In this document: piece by piece, positions 34,010-43,800 of the stretch
Position numbering within the stretch: the first letter of the stretch is position 1
Layout: each line of letters begins with the position of its first letter
Assembly (NCBI GenBank): GCA_029210565.1
Contig: JARGFQ010000011.1
Coordinates: forward strand, 62,001 to 126,000
Length of the DNA stretch: 64,000 bases
Source of the DNA: Bacteroidales bacterium
GTDB taxonomy: Bacteria; Bacteroidota; Bacteroidia; Bacteroidales; VadinHA17
Reading direction: 5' to 3'
Program-made: the position numbers and the translations under genes
The notes under the pieces: generated by a model
What the model was told of the DNA's origin: nothing
What the model saw: only the letters and a program-made list of their open reading frames with translations
The model's database searches: none

Positions 34010-34966
34010 CTAGTCATACTCCATCGTTATCTTTGTTCCATACCGTTTATCCTCCAGCTTAAAGGCCTCGGTGATGATGCTCTTGCTTCCGCCGGCACGG
34101 ATGAAGCTCAGGCAGGCCTCTATCTTCGGAGCCATGCTCCCCTTCGAGAAATGTCCCTCATTGAGATACTTCATTGCATCACTGTAGTTAAGGAACTCCT
34201 TGATCTCCTCGTCGGGCTGCTTGTAATTGATATAGACGTAAGGCACATCCGTCAGGATGTAGAACTCATCTGCCCCTATCTTCGAGGCGAGCAGTGCTGA
34301 GGCGAGATCCTTGTCGATGACTGCCTCGGCAGGCCTTACATCATTCTTTTCGTCAATGTAGACAGGAACCCCTCCCCCTCCTGCAGCGATGACGATATTA
34401 CCCCTGCCGGCGAGCTCGCGTATAAGATCATGGTTCATCAAATCCCCAGGTTTGGGTGATGGCACCACCCTGCGGAATCCTCCTTCAGTCTTTACCTCCT
34501 CCTTGAATACCCATTCCTTTTCCCTGGCAAGCTCCTCGGCCTGCTCCCTGGTGTAGATCTTGCCCACCCTCTTCTGTGGATCGCTGAAGGCAGGATCATC
34601 CTTGTCGACCACCACGGTAGTGACCAGGCAAACGACATTCTTGTTGATGCCGTGCCTGTTAAGCACATTCTTGAACATCCGTTCAATCATATAACCTATG
34701 CCTCCCTGGGAGTCAGCCACGCATATGTCAATGGGCATCTGAGCAATACCGTACATCTGCTCCCCGGCATCATTGCGCATGAGTATGTTACCAACCTGTG
34801 GTCCGTTTCCGTGCGTTATGACCAGGTCATATCCTTCCTTTATTAAATGTATCAGGTTCTCAAGGGTGTCAGTCGTATTCTGCTCCTGCTCTTCAATTGT
34901 CCCCACCTGGTCACCCCTGAGAAGTGCGTTGCCCCCGAGGGCGATAACTGCAAGTTTCTTACTCAT
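34010..34966 (-). CDS. arcC: carbamate kinase
   Basis: Makes ATP from carbamoyl phosphate and ADP, the last step of arginine/citrulline fermentation; cytosolic. 318 residues of the amino-acid-kinase fold: VIALGGNALLRGDQ, THGNGPQVGNILMRN, GGGGVPVY and DKDLASALLASKIGADEF. A 69-bp gap of heptamer repeats separates it from argF downstream, and the two are probably one unit. The promoter region contains a perfect 14-bp palindrome (35015-35028). Confidence 0.95.
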   Translation of the reverse strand: MSKKLAVIALGGNALLRGDQVGTIEEQEQNTTDTLENLIHLIKEGYDLVITHGNGPQVGNILMRNDAGEQMYGIAQMPIDICVADSQGGIGYMIERMFKNVLNRHGINKNVVCLVTTVVVDKDDPAFSDPQKRVGKIYTREQAEELAREKEWVFKEEVKTEGGFRRVVPSPKPGDLMNHDLIRELAGRGNIVIAAGGGGVPVYIDEKNDVRPAEAVIDKDLASALLASKIGADEFYILTDVPYVYINYKQPDEEIKEFLNYSDAMKYLNEGHFSKGSMAPKIEACLSFIRAGGSKSIITEAFKLEDKRYGTKITMEYD

Positions 34967-34991
34967 TACTTTTATGTGTGTAGCACTGCGA

Positions 34992-34999
34992 CAAAGCTA
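34992..34999 (-). promoter_or_regulatory. candidate -7 box of the arcC-argF unit
   Basis: TAGCTTTG on the minus strand, exact TAnnTTTG, 26 bp before the arcC ATG. The palindrome CCTGCATATGCAGG at 35015-35028 would lie at about -30 to -43, an operator-like position. Confidence 0.48.
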
Positions 35000-35009
35000 A
35001 AATATTAAA

Positions 35010-35100
35010 TGAAACCTGCATATGCAGGAACTCACAAAAGAGTATGATTCTATTATTTCAAGCAAGATACAATTGACCAATAAAAGAATTCTTAATCGTA
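35010..35100 (+). repeat. third, diverged copy of the ~94-bp intergenic repeat
   Basis: Aligns to the 7228-7416 units over its length: TGAAACCTGCAT, GCAGGAACTCACAAAAG, TATGATT, then ATTGACCAATAAAA. The central dyad is here a perfect palindrome, CCTGCATATGCAGG (35015-35028). Lies between arcC and the lipoprotein gene. Confidence 0.6.
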
Positions 35101-35189
35101 TGAAATTAATCATGGCCAAAATTACTCAGACAAAAGGGCCAATTTGACCCCATAGTAAAGGAGAGGGACGAAATCTGTAACAGAATTAC

Positions 35190-35197
35190 TACATTTA
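35190..35197 (+). promoter_or_regulatory. weak candidate -7 box for the lipoprotein gene
   Basis: TACATTTA, seven of eight bases of TAnnTTTG, 17 bp before the GTG start at 35215. Confidence 0.3.
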
Positions 35198-35214
35198 CAC
35201 CCAAACAGTTTTAC

Positions 35215-35904
35215 GTGAAGTATCTCCCTCCTCTCAAGATCCCCATGCTGATTCTGACTCTCCTGCTTGCCTCCTGCAGGGGCGATGCGGGGTATAAGAA
35301 CATGAGAGAGGGCGAGATATGGTATAATATCAAGTATGTCAGCAACCCCTCCTCCCTGTCAAGCGATCTGCTGCCAAAGGAACTGGTGATAGCGTTTAAG
35401 AGTGACCTCATCAGTACAAGCCTCAAAGCACCTATCGGAAACACCGGCATTACCACTGTCATCAACCCCAGGGAGAACATCTATGACACTTATTTTAACC
35501 TGCTCAGCTTCAAGTACTATTTTGAGGGCAACTACAGGGACATTCAGCCCGGTTTTACGGCTATGGAAGGAATGACGGTGCATGACACCGGACGGAGATC
35601 GGTAATCTGCGGATTCAACTGCCGGCAGGCCAGGGTAGATATCCCCGGTTCCGGGAGCGCCAGGCATATCTGGTATACCTATGAGATTAAAGCGGAGAAT
35701 CCTAACCGTATGACTCCCTACCGGGATGTTGACGGAGTGCTGATGGACTTCTTTTACATTATTGGCGATGCAGAGCTGCAGTTCACGGCTGATGAGGTAC
35801 TCAGGAAAGATATTCCCGACAGGGAGTTCGAAAAGAAGAGCAACTATAAAAAGGTGCCTGCCAGTTTCCTGAATGCTCTAATTCTCAAAATGATCTCCTT
35901 TTGA
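35215..35904 (+). CDS. lipoprotein of unknown function
   Basis: 229 residues from a GTG start; a later in-frame ATG at 35245 would cut off the positively charged part of the signal peptide, so GTG is preferred. Lipobox LLLASC with Cys21. The mature part is beta-rich (IWYNIKYVSNPSS, FEGNYRDIQPGF, GFNCRQARVDIPGSG, HIWYTYEIKAENPN), resembling in a general way proteins that bind or process hydrophobic ligands in the envelope, but I do not recognise the family. It precedes ftsK by 87 bp on the same strand. Confidence 0.7.
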   Translation: MKYLPPLKIPMLILTLLLASCRGDAGYKNMREGEIWYNIKYVSNPSSLSSDLLPKELVIAFKSDLISTSLKAPIGNTGITTVINPRENIYDTYFNLLSFKYYFEGNYRDIQPGFTAMEGMTVHDTGRRSVICGFNCRQARVDIPGSGSARHIWYTYEIKAENPNRMTPYRDVDGVLMDFFYIIGDAELQFTADEVLRKDIPDREFEKKSNYKKVPASFLNALILKMISF

Positions 35905-35935
35905 AAATATTGATCTCCGGCTCAACCATTTTTTT

Positions 35936-35943
35936 TACCTTTG
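35936..35943 (+). promoter_or_regulatory. candidate -7 box of ftsK
   Basis: TACCTTTG, an exact TAnnTTTG match after a T-run, 48 bp before the ATG at 35992. TTGA at 35911-35914 is a possible -33 element. It excludes the in-frame TTG at 35941 as a start. Confidence 0.52.
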
Positions 35944-35991
35944 CTATTCATTTTACAGGTCTCTGAGGATCAGTTACACCCTTGCAGCTTT

Positions 35992-38373
35992 ATGGGCAAA
36001 CAGAAGAAAAACAACGGTTCGTCATCCAGGAAGAAAAGTCCTGCCAGCAACCCGTCAGGGGAGAACCTGAGGTTCATTGCAGGTCTTGTTCTGCTTGTCT
36101 TTGCCCTCTACATGCTGGTGGTCTTCATCTCCTATGTCATGACAGGAACGGCGGACCAGAGCTCACTGGGACCTCAGCCTGAAGACGCTTCGTACGCCTA
36201 CAGGAACTGGGGCGGCAAGGCAGGTTTTAAGATCAGTCACTACTTCATCTACAACGGCTTCGGACTGGGATCATTCTTTCTCCCTCTGATCATTGGCGCC
36301 ATAGGCCTTGCCCTGCTCAGGGTCAGATACTTCCGGCTCGGCAGGAATATCCTCCGGTTTCTTCTGGCGACCGTGCTGGTCTCGGCAATACTTGGTTTCA
36401 TTGCCGGTCAGTCGACCTTCCTCGGGTCTGGCCCCGGAGGCGAGTTCGGGTATATCGCGGCAAGCAGGATGAATGACATCCTGGGTAAGGTAGGCACCGG
36501 TGCAGCCCTGCTGGTAATCACGGTAGCATACCTGGTATTCGCCCTTCACGTCAGCCCCCATGCCCTCAGGAAACCCATTGCCTCGGTTGCCAGGGCAGGA
36601 GCCTCAGCCTTCTCAGGCGAAGGGAGGAAGAAAAACATTGTCACGGAAGAGGCCAGGGTGGCACCGGAAGAGAACTACCCGTCGGTTGAGGATGAGCCTC
36701 TCAGGGGGGATGAAGAGGAGACCGACCCCATCGATGACTTTTACAGGCCGCCGGAGGTGCCGGAAGAGAGACGCATCGTGAATGTCATCGGCGGCAACAA
36801 AAAGCCAGTATCGGTGGAGCCGGTCGACGACGATGAACCGGTAATCGACCTTCCTCCCTTTGACCCCCGTCTCTCTCTGCCGCGCTACAAGTTCCCCACG
36901 CTGGCCCTGTTGCGCGACTACCGGAGCACGGCAACCACCACCACTGACGAGGTCAACGCCAACAAGGAGATCATCACCAAGACCCTCTCTGACCATAAGA
37001 TAACCATCAGGCAGATCTCTGCCACGGTCGGACCCACCGTCACCCTTTACGAGGTGGTGCCCGACAGGGGTGTAAAGATCCACCGCATCAAATCGCTCGA
37101 CAACGATATAGCCCTCAGTCTCTCGGCCCTGGGCATCAGGATCATCGCCCCCATACCCGGAAGGGGAACGGTGGGTATTGAGGTGCCCAACAAGAAGCCT
37201 GAGACGGTATCAATGAAAGGGCTGATTTCTTCACGGGAGTTCAACCACTCCGATTACGAGCTTCCCCTGGCGCTGGGACGCACTATCACCAACGACCCGT
37301 TTATCATTGACCTCACCACCATGCCCCACCTGCTTGTTGCAGGAGCTACCGGTCAGGGTAAGTCGGTAGGACTCAATGCCATCATCACATCGCTGCTCTA
37401 CAAGAAGCACCCCGCGGAGCTGAAGCTTGTGCTTATTGACCCCAAGAGGGTCGAGCTGCCGCTCTACGCCAAGATCGAACGCCACTTCCTTGCCAAGCTG
37501 CCCGATGAAGAAGATGCCATTGTCACTGACACCAAGAAGGTGATCAACACCCTCAATTCGCTCTGCATTCTCATGGACCACCGCCTTGATCTGCTCAAAC
37601 TGTCACAGACAAGGAACATCAAGGAATACAATGGGAGGTTCATAGCCCGCAGGCTCAACCCCGAGAAGGGGCACGACTTCATGCCCTACATTGTGCTTAT
37701 AATTGATGAGTTCGCCGACCTGATAATGACATCGGGGCGTGATGTGGAGGCACCGATAGGAAGGCTGGCGCAGCTCTCCAGGGCGGTAGGCATCCACCTT
37801 ATCATCTCCACACAGAGACCCTCGGTAAGCATAATAACAGGGTTCATTAAGGCCAACTTCCCCTCACGCATCGCCTTCAGGGTCTTCTCCGGCGTCGACT
37901 CACGCACCATCCTCGACACCACCGGTGCCGACAGGCTGGTGGGAAGAGGTGATGCACTCATCTCCCGCGGCGGCGAACCTGTAAGGGTGCAGTGCGCCTT
38001 CATAGACACGCCCGAGATAGAAGAGGTGACCGAATTCATTGGCTCACAGCAGGGCTACCCCGATGCAATGCATCTTCCGGAGTATGTCGGTGATGATGAT
38101 GCCGACAACGGCAACAGGGAGGTTGACCTGAAGAAGCGCGACCCGCTCTTTGATGAGGCTGCCAGGCTGGTGGTGCAGCACCAGCAGGGATCAACATCGC
38201 TTATCCAGAGAAGGATGCAGCTCGGATACAACCGTGCCGGACGTATCATCGACCAGCTTGAGGCTGCAGGCATCGTAGGACAGTTCGAGGGAAGCAAGGC
38301 GCGCGAGGTCATAGTTCAGGATCCTCAGACTTTGGAACGGATTTTGAAGAGCCTTGATGAGGAGAACGCATAA
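35992..38373 (+). CDS. ftsK: DNA translocase FtsK/SpoIIIE
   Basis: Septal DNA pump that clears and resolves chromosomes at division. 793 residues from the ATG at 35992: basic N-terminus, four membrane segments within about 25-190, an acidic linker, then the motor with P-loop GATGQGKS (about 451), IIDEFADLIM (Walker B) and STQRPSVSIITG. The C-terminal gamma winged helix is present (STSLIQRRMQLGYNRAGRI), which reads KOPS-type DNA signals. Shorter than E. coli FtsK because the linker is short, as in other Bacteroidota. lolA starts 1 bp after the stop. Confidence 0.95.
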   Translation: MGKQKKNNGSSSRKKSPASNPSGENLRFIAGLVLLVFALYMLVVFISYVMTGTADQSSLGPQPEDASYAYRNWGGKAGFKISHYFIYNGFGLGSFFLPLIIGAIGLALLRVRYFRLGRNILRFLLATVLVSAILGFIAGQSTFLGSGPGGEFGYIAASRMNDILGKVGTGAALLVITVAYLVFALHVSPHALRKPIASVARAGASAFSGEGRKKNIVTEEARVAPEENYPSVEDEPLRGDEEETDPIDDFYRPPEVPEERRIVNVIGGNKKPVSVEPVDDDEPVIDLPPFDPRLSLPRYKFPTLALLRDYRSTATTTTDEVNANKEIITKTLSDHKITIRQISATVGPTVTLYEVVPDRGVKIHRIKSLDNDIALSLSALGIRIIAPIPGRGTVGIEVPNKKPETVSMKGLISSREFNHSDYELPLALGRTITNDPFIIDLTTMPHLLVAGATGQGKSVGLNAIITSLLYKKHPAELKLVLIDPKRVELPLYAKIERHFLAKLPDEEDAIVTDTKKVINTLNSLCILMDHRLDLLKLSQTRNIKEYNGRFIARRLNPEKGHDFMPYIVLIIDEFADLIMTSGRDVEAPIGRLAQLSRAVGIHLIISTQRPSVSIITGFIKANFPSRIAFRVFSGVDSRTILDTTGADRLVGRGDALISRGGEPVRVQCAFIDTPEIEEVTEFIGSQQGYPDAMHLPEYVGDDDADNGNREVDLKKRDPLFDEAARLVVQHQQGSTSLIQRRMQLGYNRAGRIIDQLEAAGIVGQFEGSKAREVIVQDPQTLERILKSLDEENA

Positions 38374-38374
38374 T

Positions 38375-39010
38375 ATGAACAAAACAGGACTCATACTGCT
38401 GCTCACGATGACAGCACTGACGGCTGCCGCACAGAAGGACCCGGAGGCTATCATGGTGCTCTCGGAGTTCGGCAAAATGGCTACCTCGGCACCGTCGGTG
38501 AAGATAGATTTTACCGTTATCACCAACGACAGCCGTGAAGGCGACATAACAACCCTTACCGGCTCAGCAGTGATAGCAGGAGACAGGTACAGGATCACCC
38601 TGCCCGAGAACGAGATATGGGCCGACGGGAAAGCTGTATGGAGTTATCTGCCGGATATAGGTGAAGTAACAATCACTGAGCCTGATCCCTATGAAGACTC
38701 CTTCATGTCTAAACCGTCCCTCCTCTTCACCATGTACGAGGAGGGTTACAAGGTGAGACTCGTTGAGCAGAACACCACTGAATGGGTCGTTGACCTCTAT
38801 CCCGAAGAAATTGACAACAACCTGGTGCTCATCAGGCTCAGGATAGGGAAAGCGGGTTACGGTCTCAGGTCAGCGGAATACAGGACCAAGGATGGCATAA
38901 GCGTAACGCTTACATCAGACAGTTTTGACCTCTCCTTCCGCCCGCCATCCGGCTATTTTACATATGACCCTGCCGATCATAAAGGGGTGGATGTGATTGA
39001 CATGCGGTAG
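38375..39010 (+). CDS. lolA: LolA-type outer-membrane lipoprotein carrier
   Basis: 211 residues from the ATG at 38375 (MNKTGLILLL). Signal peptide to about LTAAAQ, then a beta-sheet LolA fold: SVKIDFTVITND, GSAVIAGDRYRITLPENEIWADGKAVWSY-like pattern (given in parts) and FYDPAD-type end. It ferries lipoproteins through the periplasm. Linkage ftsK-lolA is also seen in other bacteria. The start is one base after the ftsK TAA. Confidence 0.88.
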   Translation: MNKTGLILLLTMTALTAAAQKDPEAIMVLSEFGKMATSAPSVKIDFTVITNDSREGDITTLTGSAVIAGDRYRITLPENEIWADGKAVWSYLPDIGEVTITEPDPYEDSFMSKPSLLFTMYEEGYKVRLVEQNTTEWVVDLYPEEIDNNLVLIRLRIGKAGYGLRSAEYRTKDGISVTLTSDSFDLSFRPPSGYFTYDPADHKGVDVIDMR

Positions 39011-39016
39011 AGTCAG

Positions 39017-39151
39017 ATGATACAGCGGGATTTTATAATAATAGGTACGGTGATCGTGGTGCTGATCATCGTCTACATGATCATGAAACGCCGCACCGAC
39101 AGGATCAGGTCACGGCGTGACGACCGAAACAGATTCAGACAAAGCCGATAA
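39017..39151 (+). CDS. small single-pass membrane protein, 44 residues
   Basis: ATG at 39017, TAA at 39149-39151. The peptide is MIQRDFIIIGTVIVVLIIVY followed by a basic tail (MIMKRR, then RSRRDDRNRFRQSR). One clear membrane helix (about 7-23) with a cytoplasmic Arg-rich end by the positive-inside rule. It follows lolA by 6 bp on the same strand and a terminator comes right after, so it looks like the last gene of the ftsK-lolA unit. Function unknown. Confidence 0.6.
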   Translation: MIQRDFIIIGTVIVVLIIVYMIMKRRTDRIRSRRDDRNRFRQSR

Positions 39152-39165
39152 CAACAGCATTAAAA

Positions 39166-39199
39166 GAAAGCTGCCCCTTGCGAGAGGCAGCTTTCCTTT
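39166..39199. terminator. bidirectional intrinsic terminator
   Basis: 10-bp perfect stem GAAAGCTGCC (39166-39175) and GGCAGCTTTC (39186-39195) with a 10-base loop. T-rich tracts follow on both strands. It lies between the convergent lolA/small-ORF unit and susD. Confidence 0.75.
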
Positions 39200-39247
39200 A
39201 GTGATTACCTGTTTTCAGGTAATGAAATTATCTACAAATCAAAATTA

Positions 39248-40837
39248 TTAATAGACGTTCTGTACGATGTTGGGGTTGGCGTCAATCTCACGCTGCGGGA
39301 TAAGGAATACCCACTTTGGATTAACACTCGGCTTATCCTGATACATACCGTCAATGTAGAGGTCGGGATCTGCTCCTGACCCGGTCAGATCAAGTACCTC
39401 ATCATTCCTAAGCATGTCGAACCACCTGAAACCTTCCAGGAACAGTTCAATCCTTCTCTGAAGGAGAATCTCGTCAACAAGAGCCTGTCCCGTATTGGTT
39501 GACTTTACATACCCGGCATCCCTTTTAGAAACCAGTTCAAACAGAACATCCTGTGCCAGTGCATCCTGGGTGCCCAGACGAGCCAGAGCCTCTGCCTCTA
39601 TCAGATACATCTCTGATGCCCTCATATGAATTACGTCCATGGGATCAATGGTTGGTCCGTTGGACTGCTGCAGTTTTATGTGCATATAAGGAACCATATT
39701 GTGAGATTTCGAGTTATTTACGATAACTCTGTAGGCTGCAACAGAATCGAGATAGTCCTCCCTGGTGGCATACCTTCCTGCATTGTCGCCTGCATCCCAT
39801 GCGTCGAAAGTACTTGGTGCATTCGCAAGGAACAGGTCTTTCCTGTAGTCGGTATCGGATATCTGAGCATAAAGCAGGTGATTAATATACTTGGGATTAC
39901 TCCTGTTCTGTGAACCATTGAAATTGTTGGAGCAGTAGTAGAAATATGAATAGTAATATGCTGTCTGGTCCTGTATCATTTTTGACCCCCATATCCATTC
40001 CGGGTTATCGATACTGTTAAAACCGGACTTGAACTGACTTTCGTTCATCAATGTATAATCCTGGCGGGCTTCATGAGCCATTGTCGCTGCCTTCTGCCAC
40101 TGGCCGCTGGTCACGTATACCCTGGCAGCTATCCCCTTGGCAACATCAACATTGAGGTGCGACAGGTCTGCTCTGGATGTAGCATCGGCAAAATGGCCTA
40201 TAGCGGTTGTAAGGTCATCTTCGATCTGTGTGTAGACCTCCTGAACTGTATTACGAGGCTTCCCTTCGTAAGGAGGTTCAGTGGCAGTCATAATAGGTAC
40301 ACCAAGATCCGTTGCCGGATTCCCGACCATATAAGGTTTGGCAAAGAACTGCACCAGCTGAAAATGTGCCCATGCCCTGTAGGTATAGGCCTGTCCCAGA
40401 ATATTGTGCAACTCATCGGACATCTGCAGATCTCCGGCAGCATTGATGATGTTGTTTACCGAACCGATGATATTGTAATAGAAAAACCACGAGTAGGAGA
40501 CATCATTTCTGTTCGCATTGGTATGCATAATCCATTGTAAACGTGCCCTGTGCCAACCATTGCCGACAGTGGAATGCAGTGCATCACTGGCTCCGTACTC
40601 TGCCGTGGGGATCATAAACTGTTGTCCGGCATACGCTCTGATATAACCATTCTGAGCATACATAGCCCGATGGATACCGTTCATGGCCAGCATCATATTG
40701 TCAACTGATCCGAGAGCAATCTCATTCGAGACAGCATCAGTAGGAACGGTTTGCAGGAAATCTTCCTCACATGAGCTCAAGCCCAGTGAGATGGCGAAGA
40801 TTAAGACTAACCTTAAAGTTAAATATTTCGCTTTCAT
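39248..40837 (-). CDS. susD: SusD/RagB family nutrient-binding lipoprotein
   Basis: 529 residues; surface lipoprotein that lids the SusC channel and binds the nutrient. Signal peptide with lipobox LSSC (Cys23). TPR-like helical SusD fold: AQAYTYRAWAHFQLVQFFA, RNTVQEVYTQIEDDLTTAI, and the C-terminal RRIELFLEGFRWFDMLRND, the most conserved SusD stretch. It is 26 bp downstream of susC. No glycosidase, sulfatase or SusE/F-like gene is adjacent, so the substrate is unknown; peptides are one possibility in this peptidase-rich context. Confidence 0.95.
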   Translation of the reverse strand: MKAKYLTLRLVLIFAISLGLSSCEEDFLQTVPTDAVSNEIALGSVDNMMLAMNGIHRAMYAQNGYIRAYAGQQFMIPTAEYGASDALHSTVGNGWHRARLQWIMHTNANRNDVSYSWFFYYNIIGSVNNIINAAGDLQMSDELHNILGQAYTYRAWAHFQLVQFFAKPYMVGNPATDLGVPIMTATEPPYEGKPRNTVQEVYTQIEDDLTTAIGHFADATSRADLSHLNVDVAKGIAARVYVTSGQWQKAATMAHEARQDYTLMNESQFKSGFNSIDNPEWIWGSKMIQDQTAYYYSYFYYCSNNFNGSQNRSNPKYINHLLYAQISDTDYRKDLFLANAPSTFDAWDAGDNAGRYATREDYLDSVAAYRVIVNNSKSHNMVPYMHIKLQQSNGPTIDPMDVIHMRASEMYLIEAEALARLGTQDALAQDVLFELVSKRDAGYVKSTNTGQALVDEILLQRRIELFLEGFRWFDMLRNDEVLDLTGSGADPDLYIDGMYQDKPSVNPKWVFLIPQREIDANPNIVQNVY

Positions 40838-40863
40838 TTTTTATACTGTTTAAGTGATATCAA

Positions 40864-43800
40864 TTAAAACTGCAGATTAAGTCCTATGATCACTGACCTG
40901 CTTGGACTGTAGGCAAACTCGCTCTGTGTTCCCGAGAAGTTGTAGGTTGGGTTCATTCCCTTTCTGGCTGTAAACAGATAGAGATTTTCACCTGTCGCAA
41001 ATACACTTAATTGACCCATTCCCAATCTGTTGAGAAGCTGTTTCGGGAAAGCATAGCTTAAGGTTACATTCTTAATATTGAAGTAGTCCGATGAAACCAG
41101 AAAAAAGTCCGAAGTTGCATAGAGGCTGGCATTCGCATACTGAAGTCTTGGAAAATCAGCTATATCTCCGGGGTTTTTCCATGAATTCTTGACATCCGGA
41201 TGAAAAGACTCTCCGGCTACTGCACCAAGCATTCCCTGGTATACGCCATCAAGCATCTTGCCTCCCAATGAATAGGTGAACAGGGTACTCAATGTAAAAC
41301 CCTTAAATGTAAGAAGATTTCCTATAGATCCCTGCAGTTTCGGAAATGCAGAAGCTCCCACGTAGCCATATCCTGCTGCGCTCTGGCCTTTGGTAAGAAC
41401 CGGATCGCCATTGGTGTCGTAAGACAGCTTTGTGCCTGTCACGTTGCCTTCTTCATCGGTTACGTCTTCCCAGACATGGAACCTGGTGGCACCGTCGGCA
41501 GGGTCAATATCATAGAATTTTCTCAACCAGAAATCATAAACAGAATGTCCTACTGACCATCTCTTGGTGCCACTAACGAATGGATCAGGAATATAAGTGA
41601 TTTCGTTTCTCAGGGTAGAGGCTAAAAGAGTCAGGTTCCATCTGAAGTCACTCGTACGTACTATGTCGCCATTAACATTGAATTCCCATCCCCTGTTAAA
41701 CAGGGCGGCAATGTTCCTTGGCTGACTTAACAGGCCCATTGAAGAAGGCAGAGGCATATCATACAACAGGTCATCAGATTTTCTGTTGTACCATTCAACA
41801 CTTGCATTGATCCTGTTGAACAGAGAGAAATCAATTGCAACGTCAAAAGTCTTGTTCACCTCCCAGGTTAACGCCGAGTTACCCACAGTCTCCCAGCGTA
41901 TGCCCGGGGAAGTGGCATTCGGACGGGTGCCATAAAGGGCCTGGTAGCCGTAGGAACCGATATTGTCATTTCCAACTTCTCCATATGAAGCCCTTAATTT
42001 CAGGTTATCAATCCATTCTAAATTAGCCATGAACTGTTCCTCGCTGATTCTCCAGCTGCCTCCCACGGAGAAAAAGTTACCCCATCTGACATCCTGTGAA
42101 AAGGCTGAGGAACCATCCCTGCGGTAAGAACCTTCAATATAGTACCTGTCGTTGTAGTTATACTTTAGCCTCCCAAAGTACCCTTCCGTTCTTTTATTAG
42201 TAGTATAACTTGTATTGGTTGAAGTGTTTACAAAGTTATTCAACTCATATATGCCGGTAACAATAAACTGGTTTTTGAAACCTCTCTGGTAAGTGTACTC
42301 CCTGGAGTAGGATTCGTGACCCAACAGAGCTGCAAAGTTATGTACACCCATGAAGGTCTTTTCATAGTTAAGCAGCTGGTTGAAGTTGACTGAGGCCCTT
42401 ATGTAACGAGACTCATCCATCCTGGCGGTCGGGGCTCCGTCACCAATCCTTGGATTCTCATAGCCCTTGTAATGATAGTTTTGTACATCAAGACTTGCAT
42501 TAACCGTAGCAGTGAGGCCTTCAAGAATCGTAACCGTGGTATAGATCCTGTTACCCAGGTTATTCCTGTTATACTCATCACTGTTCCAGTTCAGCTCGGC
42601 AATGGCATGTCTGCCCTGATTTATGGGCCTAGAATGTAGCCCGCCATCATCGTACTGCTTTTCCCCTGCACCGTCGAGTATATATTCACCCGTGGCCTGG
42701 TCAACCAGGTAGATAGGATAGATAGGCGCCGTCATCCTTGCATTCCTGAATGGGTTGGCATAGGTGGCAGAATTTGAGGTACCCACATCACTGTAATCCA
42801 GTGAGGCATACATATTGGCCCCGATCTTCAGCCATTTCTTGACATCATAATCGAGATTCAACCTGGTATTTATACGCTCGAAGTCAGATTTAATAGTGTA
42901 ACCTCTCTCATCAAGATAACCCAGGGAGTAGAAATAACTTACCTTTTTGCTGCCGCCCATAAGGTTCAGATCATAGTTCTGCCTGTAACCTGTCTGCATT
43001 GCAGGCTCATACCAGTCGAGATCAGGAAAACCAATCTTTGCATTTGGGTTTATTTTTCCATCAGGGCCCACAATCTGATTGTTGGGTGTGCCCACAAAAG
43101 GATTATATCTGAGCTGTGAGTAAATATTCTCATACGCATATGATCTCGCCTCGCCTATGGTGGCGTTGGTACCGGCCCAGAATCTGGTCTGTGCATAGGC
43201 CTCAGCCTGAAGTTCATAATAATCGAAGGCATCAACAGACTCATAATGAGGAAGTGACTGGCTGATCAACCCTGCCTGTGCTTTTATGCTGATTACCAGA
43301 TTTTCACTGCCTTTAGTCCCGCTTTTAGTCGTGATAATGATTACACCGTTTGCTGCACGTGAGCCGTAAAGAGCTGTTGATGAAGCATCCTTTAGTATAG
43401 TCATGGACTCAATATCGCCCGGATTAATACTAGCCAGGCTTCCTGAGTACTCCGCTCCGTCGAGTATGATCAGCGGATAGGAAGATGTGTTCAGGGTTCC
43501 TAATCCACGAATCTGGATATCAGGGGAGCTGCCCGGCTGGCCTGAACCGGCTGTAGTCTGTACCCCGCTGGTGGAACCGATCAATATTTGTCCTACAGAA
43601 GATATTGAGCGACCTTCCAGCTTCTTGGAGTCGATAACAGCAGCAGATCCTGTCAGAGATTCTTTCCTGACCGTACCGTAGGCAACTACCATTACCTCTT
43701 CCAGACCCAGAACGTCGGGTTCAAGGGTTGCATCCACAACAGACCCGGAAATGGAAAGGGTAAGAGTTTTCATCCCCACAAAGGAGAAAACCAGTCTTGT

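Noticed and set aside
34967..35214. Small RNA or riboswitch upstream of the lipoprotein gene
   Set aside because: Only the diverged 94-bp repeat and a palindrome are visible; no known riboswitch core was recognised.
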